From Serratia oryzae (GTDB lineage: Bacteria > Pseudomonadota > Gammaproteobacteria > Enterobacterales > Enterobacteriaceae): DNA of 64,000 nucleotides. Both the position numbers and the translations under genes were made by a program. The stretch covers positions 51-64,050 of the forward strand of contig NZ_MOXD01000009.1 in the NCBI RefSeq assembly GCF_001976145.1, in the 5' to 3' direction. This document shows, in pieces, positions 43,641-53,073 of the stretch (the stretch's first letter is position 1; every line of letters begins with the position of its first letter). The notes beneath the pieces were generated by a model that saw nothing but the letters and a program-made list of their open reading frames with translations, was not told the origin of the DNA and searched no databases.

Positions 43641-43654
43641 AAAACGAAATGAAA
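43641..43654. promoter_or_regulatory. AgaR box upstream of agaS (site 2, inverted)
   Basis: AAAACGAAATGAAA is the exact complement of the AgaR core TTTCRTTTYRTTTY. With the site at 43593 it forms an inverted pair about 100 bp upstream of agaS. Confidence 0.65.
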
Positions 43655-43830
43655 GATCAACAAAGAAAAAGAAATAAAACGGAGTTTGTGATCGGCGTTA
43701 TGAATAGGTTTTTTCTTTTTATTTATCAAGTTATCGCGCAGTCTTCGGGCGATGGCAAGATTTAAAGAAAAGGAAAAGAAAGGTCTGTGTGCTAACGGGC
43801 CACAGACCTAAGAGAGGGAAGTGAAAGGGG

Positions 43831-44265
43831 TCATATCCCCTCAGCGGCCACTGCGGTTGCGCGCTCACGCCCCATTTCATCCGCCAGGCTGGTTAAGCCA
43901 CGGTGGCCGCATTCCAATGCCATCAGGCGAAACTCGTTACAGCTCAGCCCATCGCGTTCCAGCACCATCTCCAGCAGCAATTGCAGGTTGATGCCGGTGA
44001 TCACCTCGCGCCCTGGCTTTTGCAACGCCAGCGTGGAGGCCACGCGGAACGGGGTGCCGCCCAGCAGATCGGTTAAAAATACCAGCCCGTCACTTTCATC
44101 CAACTGGGCTATCGCCTGCTCGAACTGGCTTTTCAGCAACGCGGTGGTAGAGCTTTCGGGAAAGTCGATGGCAATAATCTGCGGCTGTTCGCCCAGGATC
44201 TGCTTCATCGCTTTTTCCAGCCCGCTGGCAAAGCCGCCGTGGCCGCTAAGAATGATGCTTAACAT
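43831..44265 (-). CDS. agaF: PTS EIIA component, mannose family (AgaF)
   Basis: 144 residues, EIIA of the mannose-type PTS. Phosphorylated histidine is H9 in SIILSGHGGFASG, and FLTDLLGGTPFRVA is the second family motif. It passes phosphate from HPr to AgaV. Separated from agaS by about 290 bp, so it is probably the last gene of the agaZVWEF transcript. Confidence 0.92.
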   Translation of the reverse strand: MLSIILSGHGGFASGLEKAMKQILGEQPQIIAIDFPESSTTALLKSQFEQAIAQLDESDGLVFLTDLLGGTPFRVASTLALQKPGREVITGINLQLLLEMVLERDGLSCNEFRLMALECGHRGLTSLADEMGRERATAVAAEGI

Positions 44266-44289
44266 GCGATCTCCTCGCCTTTCAGTGGG

Positions 44290-45165
44290 TTACAGGAAGT
44301 GGGCAAACTTCCCGACGATGCCCAGCAGCACGGTGATACCGATAAGCCGCAGCGGGCTCCAACCGCGACGCACCAGGGCGTACATCAGCAGGGTGTAGAC
44401 CAGCGGTAGAAACGCAGGCATCAGTTTGTCGATCACGTCAGCTTGCAGCTTCACTACCGCATCGCCCGCGGTGATTTCCAGCGTGGTGGAGAGGCGCACG
44501 TAAGTCGCCACCAGCGCACCGATCACCGTCATCCCGACGATCGAGGCGGCGTGGCCGACCTTGCGGGTGTTGGCCTTAATCAGCGGGATCGCCGCGACCC
44601 CTTTGCGGTAAGCATAGTGGGCCAGCCCGAAACGCAACCCGAGGTGGACGACGTTAAACATCACCATAAACACCACTGCGCCGAGGATCGAGCCTTGCAG
44701 CGCCAAGCTGGCACCGATGCCGCCGCAGATCGGCAGCAGGGTCAGCCAGAACATGGCGTCACCAATGCCGCCAAGCGGTGCGCCAACGGCGATTTTGGTG
44801 CTTTGGATACTGTTCACATCCTGCTTGGAACGCTCCATCGCCAGGATGATGCCAATCACAAAGGTGACCAGGAACGGGTGGGTATTAAAGAAACCCATGT
44901 GGCCTTTCATTGCCCGCGCCAGATCGCGTTGGTTGGTGTGGATCTTCTTCAACGCGGGCAGCAGGCCGTACAGCCAGCCGCAGGCCTGCATACGTTCATA
45001 GTTGAACGATGCCTGCAGCAGCATAGAGCGCCACGCCACGCGGTTGATATCCTGCTTGGTCAGTTCCACACCAACCGTCTGATCTTCATAGATACTGTCG
45101 TTGCCGTCGGTGACCAGGGCTTCCTGCCCGTTGGTTTGCGGCAGAGTTTGGGTATCAGATGCCAT
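44290..45165 (-). CDS. agaE: PTS EIID component, mannose family (AgaE)
   Basis: 291 residues, membrane subunit IID. An N-terminal extension of about 35 polar residues precedes the conserved LTKQDINRVAWRSMLLQASF and NYERMQACGW. GAPLGGIGDAMFWLTLLPI near 145 and hydrophobic C-terminal segments follow. ATG at 45165 has GAGGA eight bases upstream; an in-frame TTG two codons earlier is less likely. It overlaps the end of agaW by 11 bp. Confidence 0.92.
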   Translation of the reverse strand: MASDTQTLPQTNGQEALVTDGNDSIYEDQTVGVELTKQDINRVAWRSMLLQASFNYERMQACGWLYGLLPALKKIHTNQRDLARAMKGHMGFFNTHPFLVTFVIGIILAMERSKQDVNSIQSTKIAVGAPLGGIGDAMFWLTLLPICGGIGASLALQGSILGAVVFMVMFNVVHLGLRFGLAHYAYRKGVAAIPLIKANTRKVGHAASIVGMTVIGALVATYVRLSTTLEITAGDAVVKLQADVIDKLMPAFLPLVYTLLMYALVRRGWSPLRLIGITVLLGIVGKFAHFL

Positions 45166-45937
45166 CTTCAAATTCCTCTTGCTGTGCGCGGGAAGGTTGC
45201 GGTGGAGTCGGGTCCTTACGCATCAACTCCATCAGAGCCATCGCCAGCGCGGCGGCGGCAATGGCCAGCACCGGCAGCTTCAGCCAGGCGGCGCCAACGA
45301 AGCCGAGAATGAAATAAGGGATGTAAGCGTTCTTCATCATGATTTTCAGCAGCACGGCGAAGCCGATGGCTGGCATGATGCCGCCGGCTACGCCGAGGCC
45401 GTCGATCAGCCGTGCGGGCAGCACGTCAATGACCGCTTTTGCGTGTTCGGCACCAAAATAGATGGGCAAGAAGGCACAGAGGAAGTAGAAGGTGCCGAGC
45501 ACCAGCAGCGCCATGTAGTTAATGCGCTCAATGCCGTTGGTATCAGCATTTGCCGCCATGCGATCGGCACGTGACATCACGCCGGACATGATGGAGAACA
45601 GGAAGGTAATCCCCATTTGCACTGCCACGGCGAACGGCACGGCTACCCCAACGGCCACTTCCGGTTTTACCCCGGTGGTGATGGCAAAGGCAGTGCCGAC
45701 AATGGTGCCGATAATCACGTTAGGCGGCTGTGCCCCGGCCAGCGGCGCCAGCCCCATCCACACCAGTTCCAGCGTCCCACCGGTTAGAATACCGGTATGC
45801 AGATCGCCCAGGATCAGGCCCACCAGCGGGCCCAGTACCACCGGGCGGTGCATGTGCGTCAGGCCGTTGAACATATCCAGCCCGGCGATAAAGGCCAGTA
45901 TGCCCAATGCTGCCGCTTGTAATAAGCTGATTTCCAT
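45155..45937 (-). CDS. agaW: PTS EIIC component, mannose family (AgaW)
   Basis: 260 residues, membrane subunit IIC that binds and translocates the amino sugar. Conserved ALGILAFIAGLDMFNGLTHM near residue 8-30, GPLVGLILGDLHTGILTGG and LVWMGLAPLAGAQPPN. The ATG at 45937 gives the usual mannose-family N-terminus M-EISLLQAAALG. A longer frame into agaV is not used. Confidence 0.92.
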   Translation of the reverse strand: MEISLLQAAALGILAFIAGLDMFNGLTHMHRPVVLGPLVGLILGDLHTGILTGGTLELVWMGLAPLAGAQPPNVIIGTIVGTAFAITTGVKPEVAVGVAVPFAVAVQMGITFLFSIMSGVMSRADRMAANADTNGIERINYMALLVLGTFYFLCAFLPIYFGAEHAKAVIDVLPARLIDGLGVAGGIMPAIGFAVLLKIMMKNAYIPYFILGFVGAAWLKLPVLAIAAAALAMALMELMRKDPTPPQPSRAQQEEFEDGI

Positions 45938-45947
45938 AACAAATACC

Positions 45948-46421
45948 TCAGAGAAGTTTGTAGAGATCCTGAGCCGGCTCTGTCGGGACGCCCTGAACAA
46001 AGCACGTGACACCGGCCTCTTTCAGGCCGTTGAAGGCGGCAATGTCCCGATCGTCTACAGAGACGGTTTTGGCGATTTGTTTCTTGCCGTCGGCGTAGTG
46101 CATATTGCCGACGTTGATACGTTTTAGCGGCACGTTGCCTGTGACCAGGGTGAGAAAGTCCTGCGGGCTTTTGCATACCAGCAGAATTTTTTGGTGATCG
46201 GCTGCGCGGTGAATATTGTCGATCACTTTCTGCAGCGGCCAGAAACGCACGGCGATCCCTTCTGCAAGCACCATCTCCATCAGGTTTTGCTGTACGGCGT
46301 CTTCTGCAACCTCATCGTTGGCCACCAGCACCAGATTCGCACCGGCAAAACCGACCCACTGCACGCCAACCTGACCGTGGATCAGGCGTTCATCAATACG
46401 GCTCAGTACAATGTTTGGCAT
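45948..46421 (-). CDS. agaV: PTS EIIB component, mannose family (AgaV)
   Basis: 157 residues. Phosphorylated H15 in VLSRIDERLIHGQVGVQW is the hallmark of mannose-type IIB. It phosphorylates the sugar during uptake through AgaW/AgaE. It lies 10 bp before agaW and 23 bp after agaZ on the same strand. In E. coli AgaVWEF is the N-acetylgalactosamine system, while AgaBCD handles galactosamine. Only one such set is present here. Confidence 0.93.
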   Translation of the reverse strand: MPNIVLSRIDERLIHGQVGVQWVGFAGANLVLVANDEVAEDAVQQNLMEMVLAEGIAVRFWPLQKVIDNIHRAADHQKILLVCKSPQDFLTLVTGNVPLKRINVGNMHYADGKKQIAKTVSVDDRDIAAFNGLKEAGVTCFVQGVPTEPAQDLYKLL

Positions 46422-46444
46422 GTTTTCCCCTTATTATTATTGTG

Positions 46445-47737
46445 TTAGACAGACGGTGATTGGCCCATGCAGGCGGCATGGTATTGGCGTAGCACATCCT
46501 GGATATGGTCGATAATCAGCTCGTGTGGCGTTGCGGCAATCAATCCTTCACGAACTTTGGCATATTGCAGCGGCAGGTATTGGCTGATCAGCGGCTGCGG
46601 GATCGGGCCGCTTGCCAGGTTGCTGACCAGGCGATCGTAGGCACCGTCTATATCCCGATCGGGCCAGTAGTAGCGCACGCGATCGGAGTAGCTGTAGCCA
46701 CGTGCCAGACGTAATGCTTCACCGCTGCCCTGGTAATGCTGCTGCCAATATTGCGGGTGATCCTGCATCACGCTTTCCAGCACATCGCGCAGCCCCGAGC
46801 ATTGGTGCGCCGGGCGCAGCTCCTGTTCGATAGCCGCCAGCGAGAACAGCGCTTCGCGCAGGGCAAAGGTGAGCGCCGGGCCGACTTTCAGGATCGCGAA
46901 GTGATGCTGAACCAGCTGTTGCAGGGCGAGTGGAGTCTGGTAGTCGGTGGAGTGGGCTTCAAACACCATGGTGTCAGACGCCTCAATCATCTGGCTGAGC
47001 GCCAGCGCCTTCTGCGGCTGAAAATCAATCACTTGCGTATGGTCGAACTCGACGCCCGGCTGTACCACCAGCCCGATAATGCGCGGCCAGATATCGCTCA
47101 GGCCCTGCTGCTCCAGGGCATGACGATGGGCTTCAAGCGTGGTTTTTGCCGCCTGCGGCGTGGTGACGGCTAAGGCTGCCAGCGTTTCGTGTGCGCCACC
47201 GGGCACCGGCACTTCGGTGCCGATAACGTAAACCAGATCGGACTCGCCAAACTGAGCGATGCAGGTTTGCTCGGCGATCCGCGCTAAGCGTGCGGCCCGT
47301 TCGGCAACGATCGCATCGGTAAGCGGCACCGGGTCATCGGCGCAGGACATGCTGCAATCGAGATGGATTTTTTTGAACCCGGCACTCACATAGCAGCGAA
47401 TCAGCTCATCGGCTTTGGCCATGGCGTCTGCGGCAGTTTGGTTTTGCCAGCGGTTCGGGCCGAGGTGGTCGCCGCCAAGGATCAGCTGTTGGTGAGGAAA
47501 ATGGTGTTGATCGGCTAGCTGTAATACGAAGCGGCGGAAGTCGGCGGGCATCATACCGGTGTAGCCACCATACTGATCGACCTGGTTTGAGGTGGCTTCG
47601 ATCAGCAGGGTTGAGTGGGTTGCTTTAGCGTGCCGCATGGCGGCTTCAAGCACCAACGGGTGGGCAGAGCAGACCGCAAAGATACCACAGCGTTTATCCC
47701 GTTTATGGTTGGCCACAAACTCGATTAAATGTTTCAC
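46445..47737 (-). CDS. agaZ: AgaZ, tagatose-1,6-bisphosphate aldolase non-catalytic subunit
   Basis: 430 residues of the KbaZ/GatZ family. [20 protein letters not shown] near residue 20, [19 protein letters not shown] near 90 and [18 protein letters not shown] near 125. GatZ/KbaZ proteins are needed for full activity and stability of the class II aldolase subunit. Start is GTG at 47737 with GGAG six bases upstream. First gene of the agaZVWEF run, divergent from agaR. Confidence 0.93.
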   Translation of the reverse strand: MKHLIEFVANHKRDKRCGIFAVCSAHPLVLEAAMRHAKATHSTLLIEATSNQVDQYGGYTGMMPADFRRFVLQLADQHHFPHQQLILGGDHLGPNRWQNQTAADAMAKADELIRCYVSAGFKKIHLDCSMSCADDPVPLTDAIVAERAARLARIAEQTCIAQFGESDLVYVIGTEVPVPGGAHETLAALAVTTPQAAKTTLEAHRHALEQQGLSDIWPRIIGLVVQPGVEFDHTQVIDFQPQKALALSQMIEASDTMVFEAHSTDYQTPLALQQLVQHHFAILKVGPALTFALREALFSLAAIEQELRPAHQCSGLRDVLESVMQDHPQYWQQHYQGSGEALRLARGYSYSDRVRYYWPDRDIDGAYDRLVSNLASGPIPQPLISQYLPLQYAKVREGLIAATPHELIIDHIQDVLRQYHAACMGQSPSV

Positions 47738-47849
47738 TTTCTTCTCCGTGTCGATTTTCTTGTGTAATATCTTTCGATTTGCGTCTATTTATACTGCGAT
47801 AAGGTAAAATCAAAATAAAGAGAAGGATTGTGGAGTTGCGATCTGTTTC

Positions 47850-47873
47850 ACAAAAGGCATAAAACGAAAGGCC
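47850..47873. promoter_or_regulatory. AgaR box between agaZ and agaR (site 1)
   Basis: On the minus strand GGCCTTTCGTTTTATGCCTT, then TTGT, agrees with most positions of the 24-bp AgaR consensus. It lies about 113 bp upstream of agaZ. A weaker match (CTTTCGATTTGCGTC) lies at 47771. Confidence 0.6.
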
Positions 47874-47945
47874 TGAACGAAGTGAAGCGACGAAAGGTCG
47901 ATCGGGCTAAGGCTTGCTTTCCATTAAAAGAAAGGCCTTAATAGG

Positions 47946-47966
47946 CAAAGTGAAATGAAACAAAGG
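47946..47966. promoter_or_regulatory. AgaR box just before agaR (site 2)
   Basis: CAAAGTGAAATGAAACAAAG is the complement of CTTTGTTTCATTTCACTTTG, matching RTTTYRTTTYNYTTKK of the AgaR box. It ends 20 bp before the agaR start, consistent with autorepression. Confidence 0.6.
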
Positions 47967-47986
47967 ATTTTATGAAAGGATCTCCT

Positions 47987-48796
47987 ATGTACAACAGCGA
48001 TTCCGTTACCGATAAGCGCATCATTGGCACCAGCGAGCGGCGTGAGCAGATCATTCAGCGTTTACGCCAGCAGGGCAGCGTACAGGTCAATGATCTATCG
48101 GCTTTTTTCAGCGTTTCTACCGTCACTATCCGTAACGATCTGGCGTTTCTGGAAAAACAGGGGATTGCGGTACGTGCCTATGGTGGTGCGCTGATATGCG
48201 ATCCATCCACCCCTCCGGTGGAGCCTTCGCTAGAAGATAAAAGCTCCCTGAATACCTCCCTGAAGCGGAGCATTGCGCGCGTCGCGGTAGAGTTGATCAA
48301 GCCTGGCCACCGAGTGATCCTCGACTCTGGAACCACCACGTATGAGATCGCACGCCTCATGCGCCAGCATAAAGATGTGATTGCCATGACGAATGGTATG
48401 AACGTCGCCAACGCGCTGCTGGAAGCGGAAGGTGTTGAACTGCTGATGACCGGCGGGCACTTACGCCGCCAATCCCTGTCGTTTTATGGCGATCAGGCCG
48501 ATCAGTCGCTGCAGAACTACCATTTCGATATGCTGTTTCTCGGCGTCGACGCCATCGATCTGGAGCGGGGGGTGAGCACCCATAACGAGGATGAAGCGCG
48601 CCTCAATCGCCGTATGTGTGAGGTGGCTGAACGTATCATTGCGGTGACCGATTCCAGCAAGTTTAACCGCTCGAGCCTGCATAAGATCATTGATATCCAA
48701 CGTGTTCATATGGTGATTACCGACAGCGACATTTCGGCAGAAAACCTTGAGGGGCTGCGCAGGAGCGGCATTAAAGTGGTGCTGGCCGGGAAATAG
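47987..48796 (+). CDS. agaR: AgaR, DeoR-family repressor of the aga genes
   Basis: 269 residues, same length as E. coli AgaR. DeoR-type helix-turn-helix at about 25-60 ([20 protein letters not shown]) and the C-terminal sugar-phosphate sensor domain with [16 protein letters not shown] and [23 protein letters not shown] at 47987 is chosen because it has AAGGA six bases upstream and aligns with the E. coli start. An in-frame ATG at 47972 is the alternative. Divergent from agaZ; AgaR-box-like sites are in the shared region and before agaS. Confidence 0.93.
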   Translation: MYNSDSVTDKRIIGTSERREQIIQRLRQQGSVQVNDLSAFFSVSTVTIRNDLAFLEKQGIAVRAYGGALICDPSTPPVEPSLEDKSSLNTSLKRSIARVAVELIKPGHRVILDSGTTTYEIARLMRQHKDVIAMTNGMNVANALLEAEGVELLMTGGHLRRQSLSFYGDQADQSLQNYHFDMLFLGVDAIDLERGVSTHNEDEARLNRRMCEVAERIIAVTDSSKFNRSSLHKIIDIQRVHMVITDSDISAENLEGLRRSGIKVVLAGK

Positions 48797-48858
48797 AACA
48801 GAGCGGGGCCGGTTTACAGAGAAGCGATGGCCGCCCAGGCTGGCGGCCAGGTTGAGCC

Positions 48859-49701
48859 TTACTCGGGAACCACCCAGTTCACCAAGTGGTGGCCAATGCC
48901 GGAGGGCACCAGCACTTTGTGCAGCCACGGCAGCACGTTGTTCATCTGCTGCTCCAGCTTCCACGGCGGGTTAATCACGATCATGCCGGAAGCGGTCATG
49001 CCGCGCTGATCGCTGTCGGGCTTGACTGCCAGTTCGATCTGCAGGATACGGCGAATACCGGTCGCTTCCAGCTCTTTCAGCATGCGTTTAATTTGCTGGC
49101 GCAGCACCACCGGGTACCACAGCGCATAGGTGCCGGTGGCGAAACGTTTGTAACCCTCCTGAATGCCTTTCACCACGTCCTGATAATCGGTTTTCATTTC
49201 GTAGGGGGGATCCATCAGGATCAGGCCACGGCGCGACTGCGGTGGCAGTTGCGATTTGATCTGCTGGTAACCGTCTGCGCGCTGTACTTTGGCGCGTTCA
49301 TCTTTCTGGAACTCACTGCGCAGCAGCGGGTAATCGCTCGGGTGCAGTTCTGTGAGGTGGATTTTATCCTGCGGGCGCAGCAACTGGCGGGCAATCAGCG
49401 GCGAACCTGGGTAGTAACGCAGGGTGCCCGAACGGTTGAAGTTGTGTACCACACTCATGTAAGCCGCCAGTTCTTCCGGCAGATCGTCACGCTGCCACAG
49501 CAGGCCGATGCCTTCCAGGTATTCCCCGGTGCGCTCGGCGTGTTCACCGCTCAGTTGATAACGCCCGGCGCCGGAGTGGGTATCCAGATACAGCAGCGGT
49601 TTCTCTTTTTCTTTCAGCGCTTCAATGATCAGGCTCTGAACGGTGTGCTTGAGCACGTCGGCGTGGTTGCCAGCGTGAAAACTGTGGCGGTAACTTAACA
49701 T
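48859..49701 (-). CDS. rlmJ: RlmJ, 23S rRNA A2030 N6-methyltransferase
   Basis: 280 residues, near-identical in motifs to E. coli RlmJ (YhiR). It methylates adenine 2030 of 23S rRNA with S-adenosylmethionine. YRHSFHAGNHADVLKHTVQS at the N-terminus, LDTHSGAGRY for cofactor binding and the catalytic DPPY (D164 in LILMDPPYEM). In E. coli it lies between gor and prlC. Here it is next to prlC only. Confidence 0.96.
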   Translation of the reverse strand: MLSYRHSFHAGNHADVLKHTVQSLIIEALKEKEKPLLYLDTHSGAGRYQLSGEHAERTGEYLEGIGLLWQRDDLPEELAAYMSVVHNFNRSGTLRYYPGSPLIARQLLRPQDKIHLTELHPSDYPLLRSEFQKDERAKVQRADGYQQIKSQLPPQSRRGLILMDPPYEMKTDYQDVVKGIQEGYKRFATGTYALWYPVVLRQQIKRMLKELEATGIRRILQIELAVKPDSDQRGMTASGMIVINPPWKLEQQMNNVLPWLHKVLVPSGIGHHLVNWVVPE

Positions 49702-49972
49702 GGCGTCTGGTCATTCCTTGTGCTCCAGATGGAGCAAGCTGAGTAAAGGCTGATAATCCGCACAGTATAAACTGTCTGGCTGAGAAAAAGTGAAATGCGT
49801 TGCCTTTGCCTGATGATGGGTTCGGTATAAAAGACCCTATGCCCCCTAATGGCACTTTCCCTCAATCGCCGCCATTGATTTTCCTGCCATTTGGCACCAT
49901 GTTAGTGAGACATTGTTATTTACCTGGCCCGATATCCGCATCTGGCCCACAACGCCAATCAGGACTGCCCTT

Positions 49973-52015
49973 ATGACCAATCCGTTGCTGACCCCGTTTT
50001 CCTTGCCGCCGTTTTCGGCGATTCGCCCTGAAGATATCGTGCCTGCGGTGCAATCCGCGCTGGCTGATTGCCGCGCTGCGGTGGAGCGCGTGGTCGCTCA
50101 GCCGGGGCCGTTTACCTGGGAGAACCTGTGCCAGCCGCTGGCGGAGTCTGACGATCGTCTGGCGCGCATCTGGTCGCCGGTTGGCCATTTGAATGCGGTG
50201 AAAAACAGCCCGGAACTGCGCGAAGCCTATGAGCAGGCGCTGCCGCTGCTGTCTGAATACGGCACCTGGGTAGGGCAGCACGAAGGTTTGTATCAGGCGT
50301 ATCGCAGCCTGAGAGAAGGGCCAGGCTTCGCCACATTGAGCGTGCCGCAGCGTAAAGCGGTGGAAAATGCGCTGCGTGATTTTGAGCTTTCAGGCATTGG
50401 CCTGCCGGCAGAAAAGCAAAAGCGCTACGGCGAGATTGTCGCGCGCTTGTCCGAATTGGGTTCCACTTACAGCAACAACGTGCTCGATGCCACCATGGGC
50501 TGGAGCAAGCTGATTACCGATGTTAACGAACTGAGCGGCCTGCCGGAAAGCGCGTTGGCGCAAGCGCAGGCAATGGCCCAGGCCAAAGAGCAGGAAGGTT
50601 GGCTGCTGACGCTGGATATGCCGAGCTATCTGCCGGTCATGACCTATGCCGACAGCCAGGCGCTGCGCGAAGAGATGTACCGCGCCTTTGCCACCCGGGC
50701 TTCCGATCAGGGGCCGAACGCCGGTAAGTGGGACAACAGCGAAGTGATGGCAGAGACGCTGGCGCTGCGCCATGAGCTGGCCGAACTGCTGGGCTTTGCC
50801 AGCTATGCCGATAAATCCCTCGCCACCAAAATGGCAGAAAGCCCGGAGCAGGTGCTGGGGTTCCTGAACGATCTGGCCAAGCGTGCACGCCCGCAGGCGG
50901 AGCAGGAACTGGCGCAGCTGCGTGCATTTGCCAAACAGCATTACGGCGTGGATGAGCTCGAGGCGTGGGACATCACCTACTACGGCGAAAAGCAGAAACA
51001 GCATCTGTTCTCCATCAGCGACGAACAACTGCGCCCATACTTCCCTGAGCAGCGCGTCGTCGAAGGGCTGTTCGAAGTGGTGAAACGCATTTACGGCATT
51101 ACCGCCAAAGAACGTAAAGATGTGGATACCTGGCACCCCGAAGTGCGCTTCTTCGATCTGTTCGACGCTAAAGGTGAACTGCGCGGCAGCTTCTATCTGG
51201 ATCTGTACGCCCGTGAGAACAAACGCGGCGGGGCGTGGATGGATGACTGCGTCGGCAGCCTGCGTAAGGCGAACGGCGAACTGCAAAAACCGGTGGCTTA
51301 CCTTACCTGTAACTTTAACCGTCCGCTGGGCGATAAACCGGCGCTGTTTACCCATAACGAAGTCACTACCCTGTTCCACGAGTTTGGTCACGGCCTGCAC
51401 CATATGCTGACGCAGATCGATACCGCTGGTGTCGCCGGTATCAGCGGGGTGCCGTGGGATGCGGTCGAGCTGCCGAGCCAGTTTATGGAAAACTGGTGCT
51501 GGGAGCCGGAGGCGCTGGCGTTTATCTCCGGCCACTTTGAAACCGGTGAACCGCTGCCGAAAGCCCTGTTGGACAAGATGCTGGAAGCGAAAAACTATCA
51601 GGCGGCGCTGTTTATCCTGCGTCAGTTGGAGTTCGGCCTGTTTGATTTCCGTATGCATGCGGAATACAGCCCAGAAAAGGGTGCGCAGATCCTGCCAACG
51701 CTGTTTGACGTTAAAAAAACCGTGGCGGTCGTGCCTTCGCCAAGCTGGGGCCGTTTCCCCCATGCGTTCAGCCACATCTTTGCCGGTGGCTACGCGGCGG
51801 GTTACTACAGCTATCTGTGGGCGGAAGTGCTGTCGGCAGATGCCTACTCGCGCTTTGAGGAAGAGGGGATTTTCAACGCGCAAACCGGTAAATCCTTCCT
51901 GGATAATATTCTGTCGCGCGGCGGTTCTGAAGAGCCGATGGAATTGTTCAAACGCTTCCGTGGCCGTGAACCGCAGCTGGATGCTATGCTGCGCCATTAC
52001 GGTATTAAAGGATAA
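49973..52015 (+). CDS. prlC: Oligopeptidase A PrlC
   Basis: 680 residues, as in E. coli. M3-family zinc metallopeptidase that degrades short peptides, including cleaved signal peptides, in the cytosol. The zinc site [11 protein letters not shown] lies near residue 470, with the third ligand in the helix [16 protein letters not shown] at 49973 ([15 protein letters not shown]) follows the E. coli start. A heat-shock promoter is known in E. coli but was not resolved here. rsmJ follows after 8 bp. Confidence 0.96.
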   Translation: MTNPLLTPFSLPPFSAIRPEDIVPAVQSALADCRAAVERVVAQPGPFTWENLCQPLAESDDRLARIWSPVGHLNAVKNSPELREAYEQALPLLSEYGTWVGQHEGLYQAYRSLREGPGFATLSVPQRKAVENALRDFELSGIGLPAEKQKRYGEIVARLSELGSTYSNNVLDATMGWSKLITDVNELSGLPESALAQAQAMAQAKEQEGWLLTLDMPSYLPVMTYADSQALREEMYRAFATRASDQGPNAGKWDNSEVMAETLALRHELAELLGFASYADKSLATKMAESPEQVLGFLNDLAKRARPQAEQELAQLRAFAKQHYGVDELEAWDITYYGEKQKQHLFSISDEQLRPYFPEQRVVEGLFEVVKRIYGITAKERKDVDTWHPEVRFFDLFDAKGELRGSFYLDLYARENKRGGAWMDDCVGSLRKANGELQKPVAYLTCNFNRPLGDKPALFTHNEVTTLFHEFGHGLHHMLTQIDTAGVAGISGVPWDAVELPSQFMENWCWEPEALAFISGHFETGEPLPKALLDKMLEAKNYQAALFILRQLEFGLFDFRMHAEYSPEKGAQILPTLFDVKKTVAVVPSPSWGRFPHAFSHIFAGGYAAGYYSYLWAEVLSADAYSRFEEEGIFNAQTGKSFLDNILSRGGSEEPMELFKRFRGREPQLDAMLRHYGIKG

Positions 52016-52023
52016 CCCGCCAC

Positions 52024-52770
52024 GTGAGCGTGTTTTTATGGTGTGAAGCAGGCGCCGATCCCGGCGCCTTGTCTATTCTGGCCGAACGCTGGCAACTGAC
52101 TTCCGACGACAATGCGCTGATGGCGCTGGTATTGACGCCGGAGCGGCTGGAGCTGCGCAAGCGTGACGAGCCGAAGCTTGGCGCGATTTACGTTGATTTT
52201 GTCGCAGGCCCGATGGCACACCGGCGGCGTTTCGGCGGTGGCCGTGGCGAAGCGGTTGCCAAAGCGGTGGGCATTAAGGGCAACACTCTGCCCAGCGTGG
52301 TGGATGCCACCGCCGGGTTGGGGCGCGATGCCTTTGTGCTGGCGGCGCTCGGTTGCCGGGTGCGCATGCTGGAACGCAATCCGGTGGCGGCTGCCTTGCT
52401 GGACGACGGCTTACAGCGTGGCTATCAGGACCCCGAGATCGGCCCGTGGTTGCGCGAGCGCATGACGCTGCTGCACGCTTCCAGCCTGACGGCGCTGGCG
52501 GATCTCGATCCACGCCCGGAAGTGGTGTATCTCGATCCGATGTACCCGCATAAGCAGAAAAGTGCGCTGGTGAAGAAGGAAATGCGGGTGTTTCAGGCGC
52601 TGGTGGGCAGTGATGATGATGCAGACGGTTTGCTGGAACCGGCTCGCCGCTTGGCCACCAAGCGCATTGTGGTGAAACGCCCGGACTACGCGCCGCCGCT
52701 GGCGGATGTTCCTGCGCATGCTGCCACCACCACCAAAAATCACCGCTTCGATATTTATATGCCGCTGTAA
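52024..52770 (+). CDS. rsmJ: RsmJ, 16S rRNA G1516 methyltransferase
   Basis: 248 residues, GTG start at 52024 directly after prlC (8-bp gap). It makes m2G1516 in 16S rRNA with S-adenosylmethionine. Motif I is [19 protein letters not shown] near residue 92, the acidic motif [10 protein letters not shown] follows, and the catalytic [15 protein letters not shown] is near 165. Same prlC-rsmJ pair as in E. coli (yhiQ). Confidence 0.95.
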   Translation: MSVFLWCEAGADPGALSILAERWQLTSDDNALMALVLTPERLELRKRDEPKLGAIYVDFVAGPMAHRRRFGGGRGEAVAKAVGIKGNTLPSVVDATAGLGRDAFVLAALGCRVRMLERNPVAAALLDDGLQRGYQDPEIGPWLRERMTLLHASSLTALADLDPRPEVVYLDPMYPHKQKSALVKKEMRVFQALVGSDDDADGLLEPARRLATKRIVVKRPDYAPPLADVPAHAATTTKNHRFDIYMPL

Positions 52771-52909
52771 AGCGGCAGATGATTCAGCCAAGAGGTTTTC
52801 CCCTGATCTTGCCCAGGTTGGGGGAGCGTTGCCGGTCAATCATTGACCCCTCTCACACTTCCTATGCCCTTTCAGCAATGCTGCTGGTATGTCTGGAATG
52901 CACCTCGCA

Positions 52910-53036
52910 TATACCCAAAATAATTCGAGTTGCTTGTAGGCGGCAACTGAGAGAAGCCCCAGGAGCTTACTCCAGTAAGTGACTGGGGTGAGTGAGGGCA
53001 GCCAACACCCAAGCAACTTGAAGTATGACGGGTATA
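52910..53036. repeat. ERIC repeat, canonical
   Basis: 127 bp bounded by TATACCC and GGGTATA. The left arm CCAAAATAATTCGAGTTGC, core CAGGAGCTTAC..CAGTAAGTGACTGGGGTGAG and right arm GCAACTTGAAGTATGACGGG are canonical ERIC. It fills nearly half of the 303-bp gap between rsmJ and the nucleotidase gene and ends 37 bp before the latter's start. The rest of the gap (52771-52909) has no recognisable feature. Confidence 0.95.
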
Positions 53037-53073
53037 ATCCCATTTAATTACAATTATCTATCGTTAACACATC

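Noticed and set aside
50390-51997. 535-codon open frame on the - strand
   Set aside because: Antisense shadow of prlC; long only because of the high G+C third positions of prlC.
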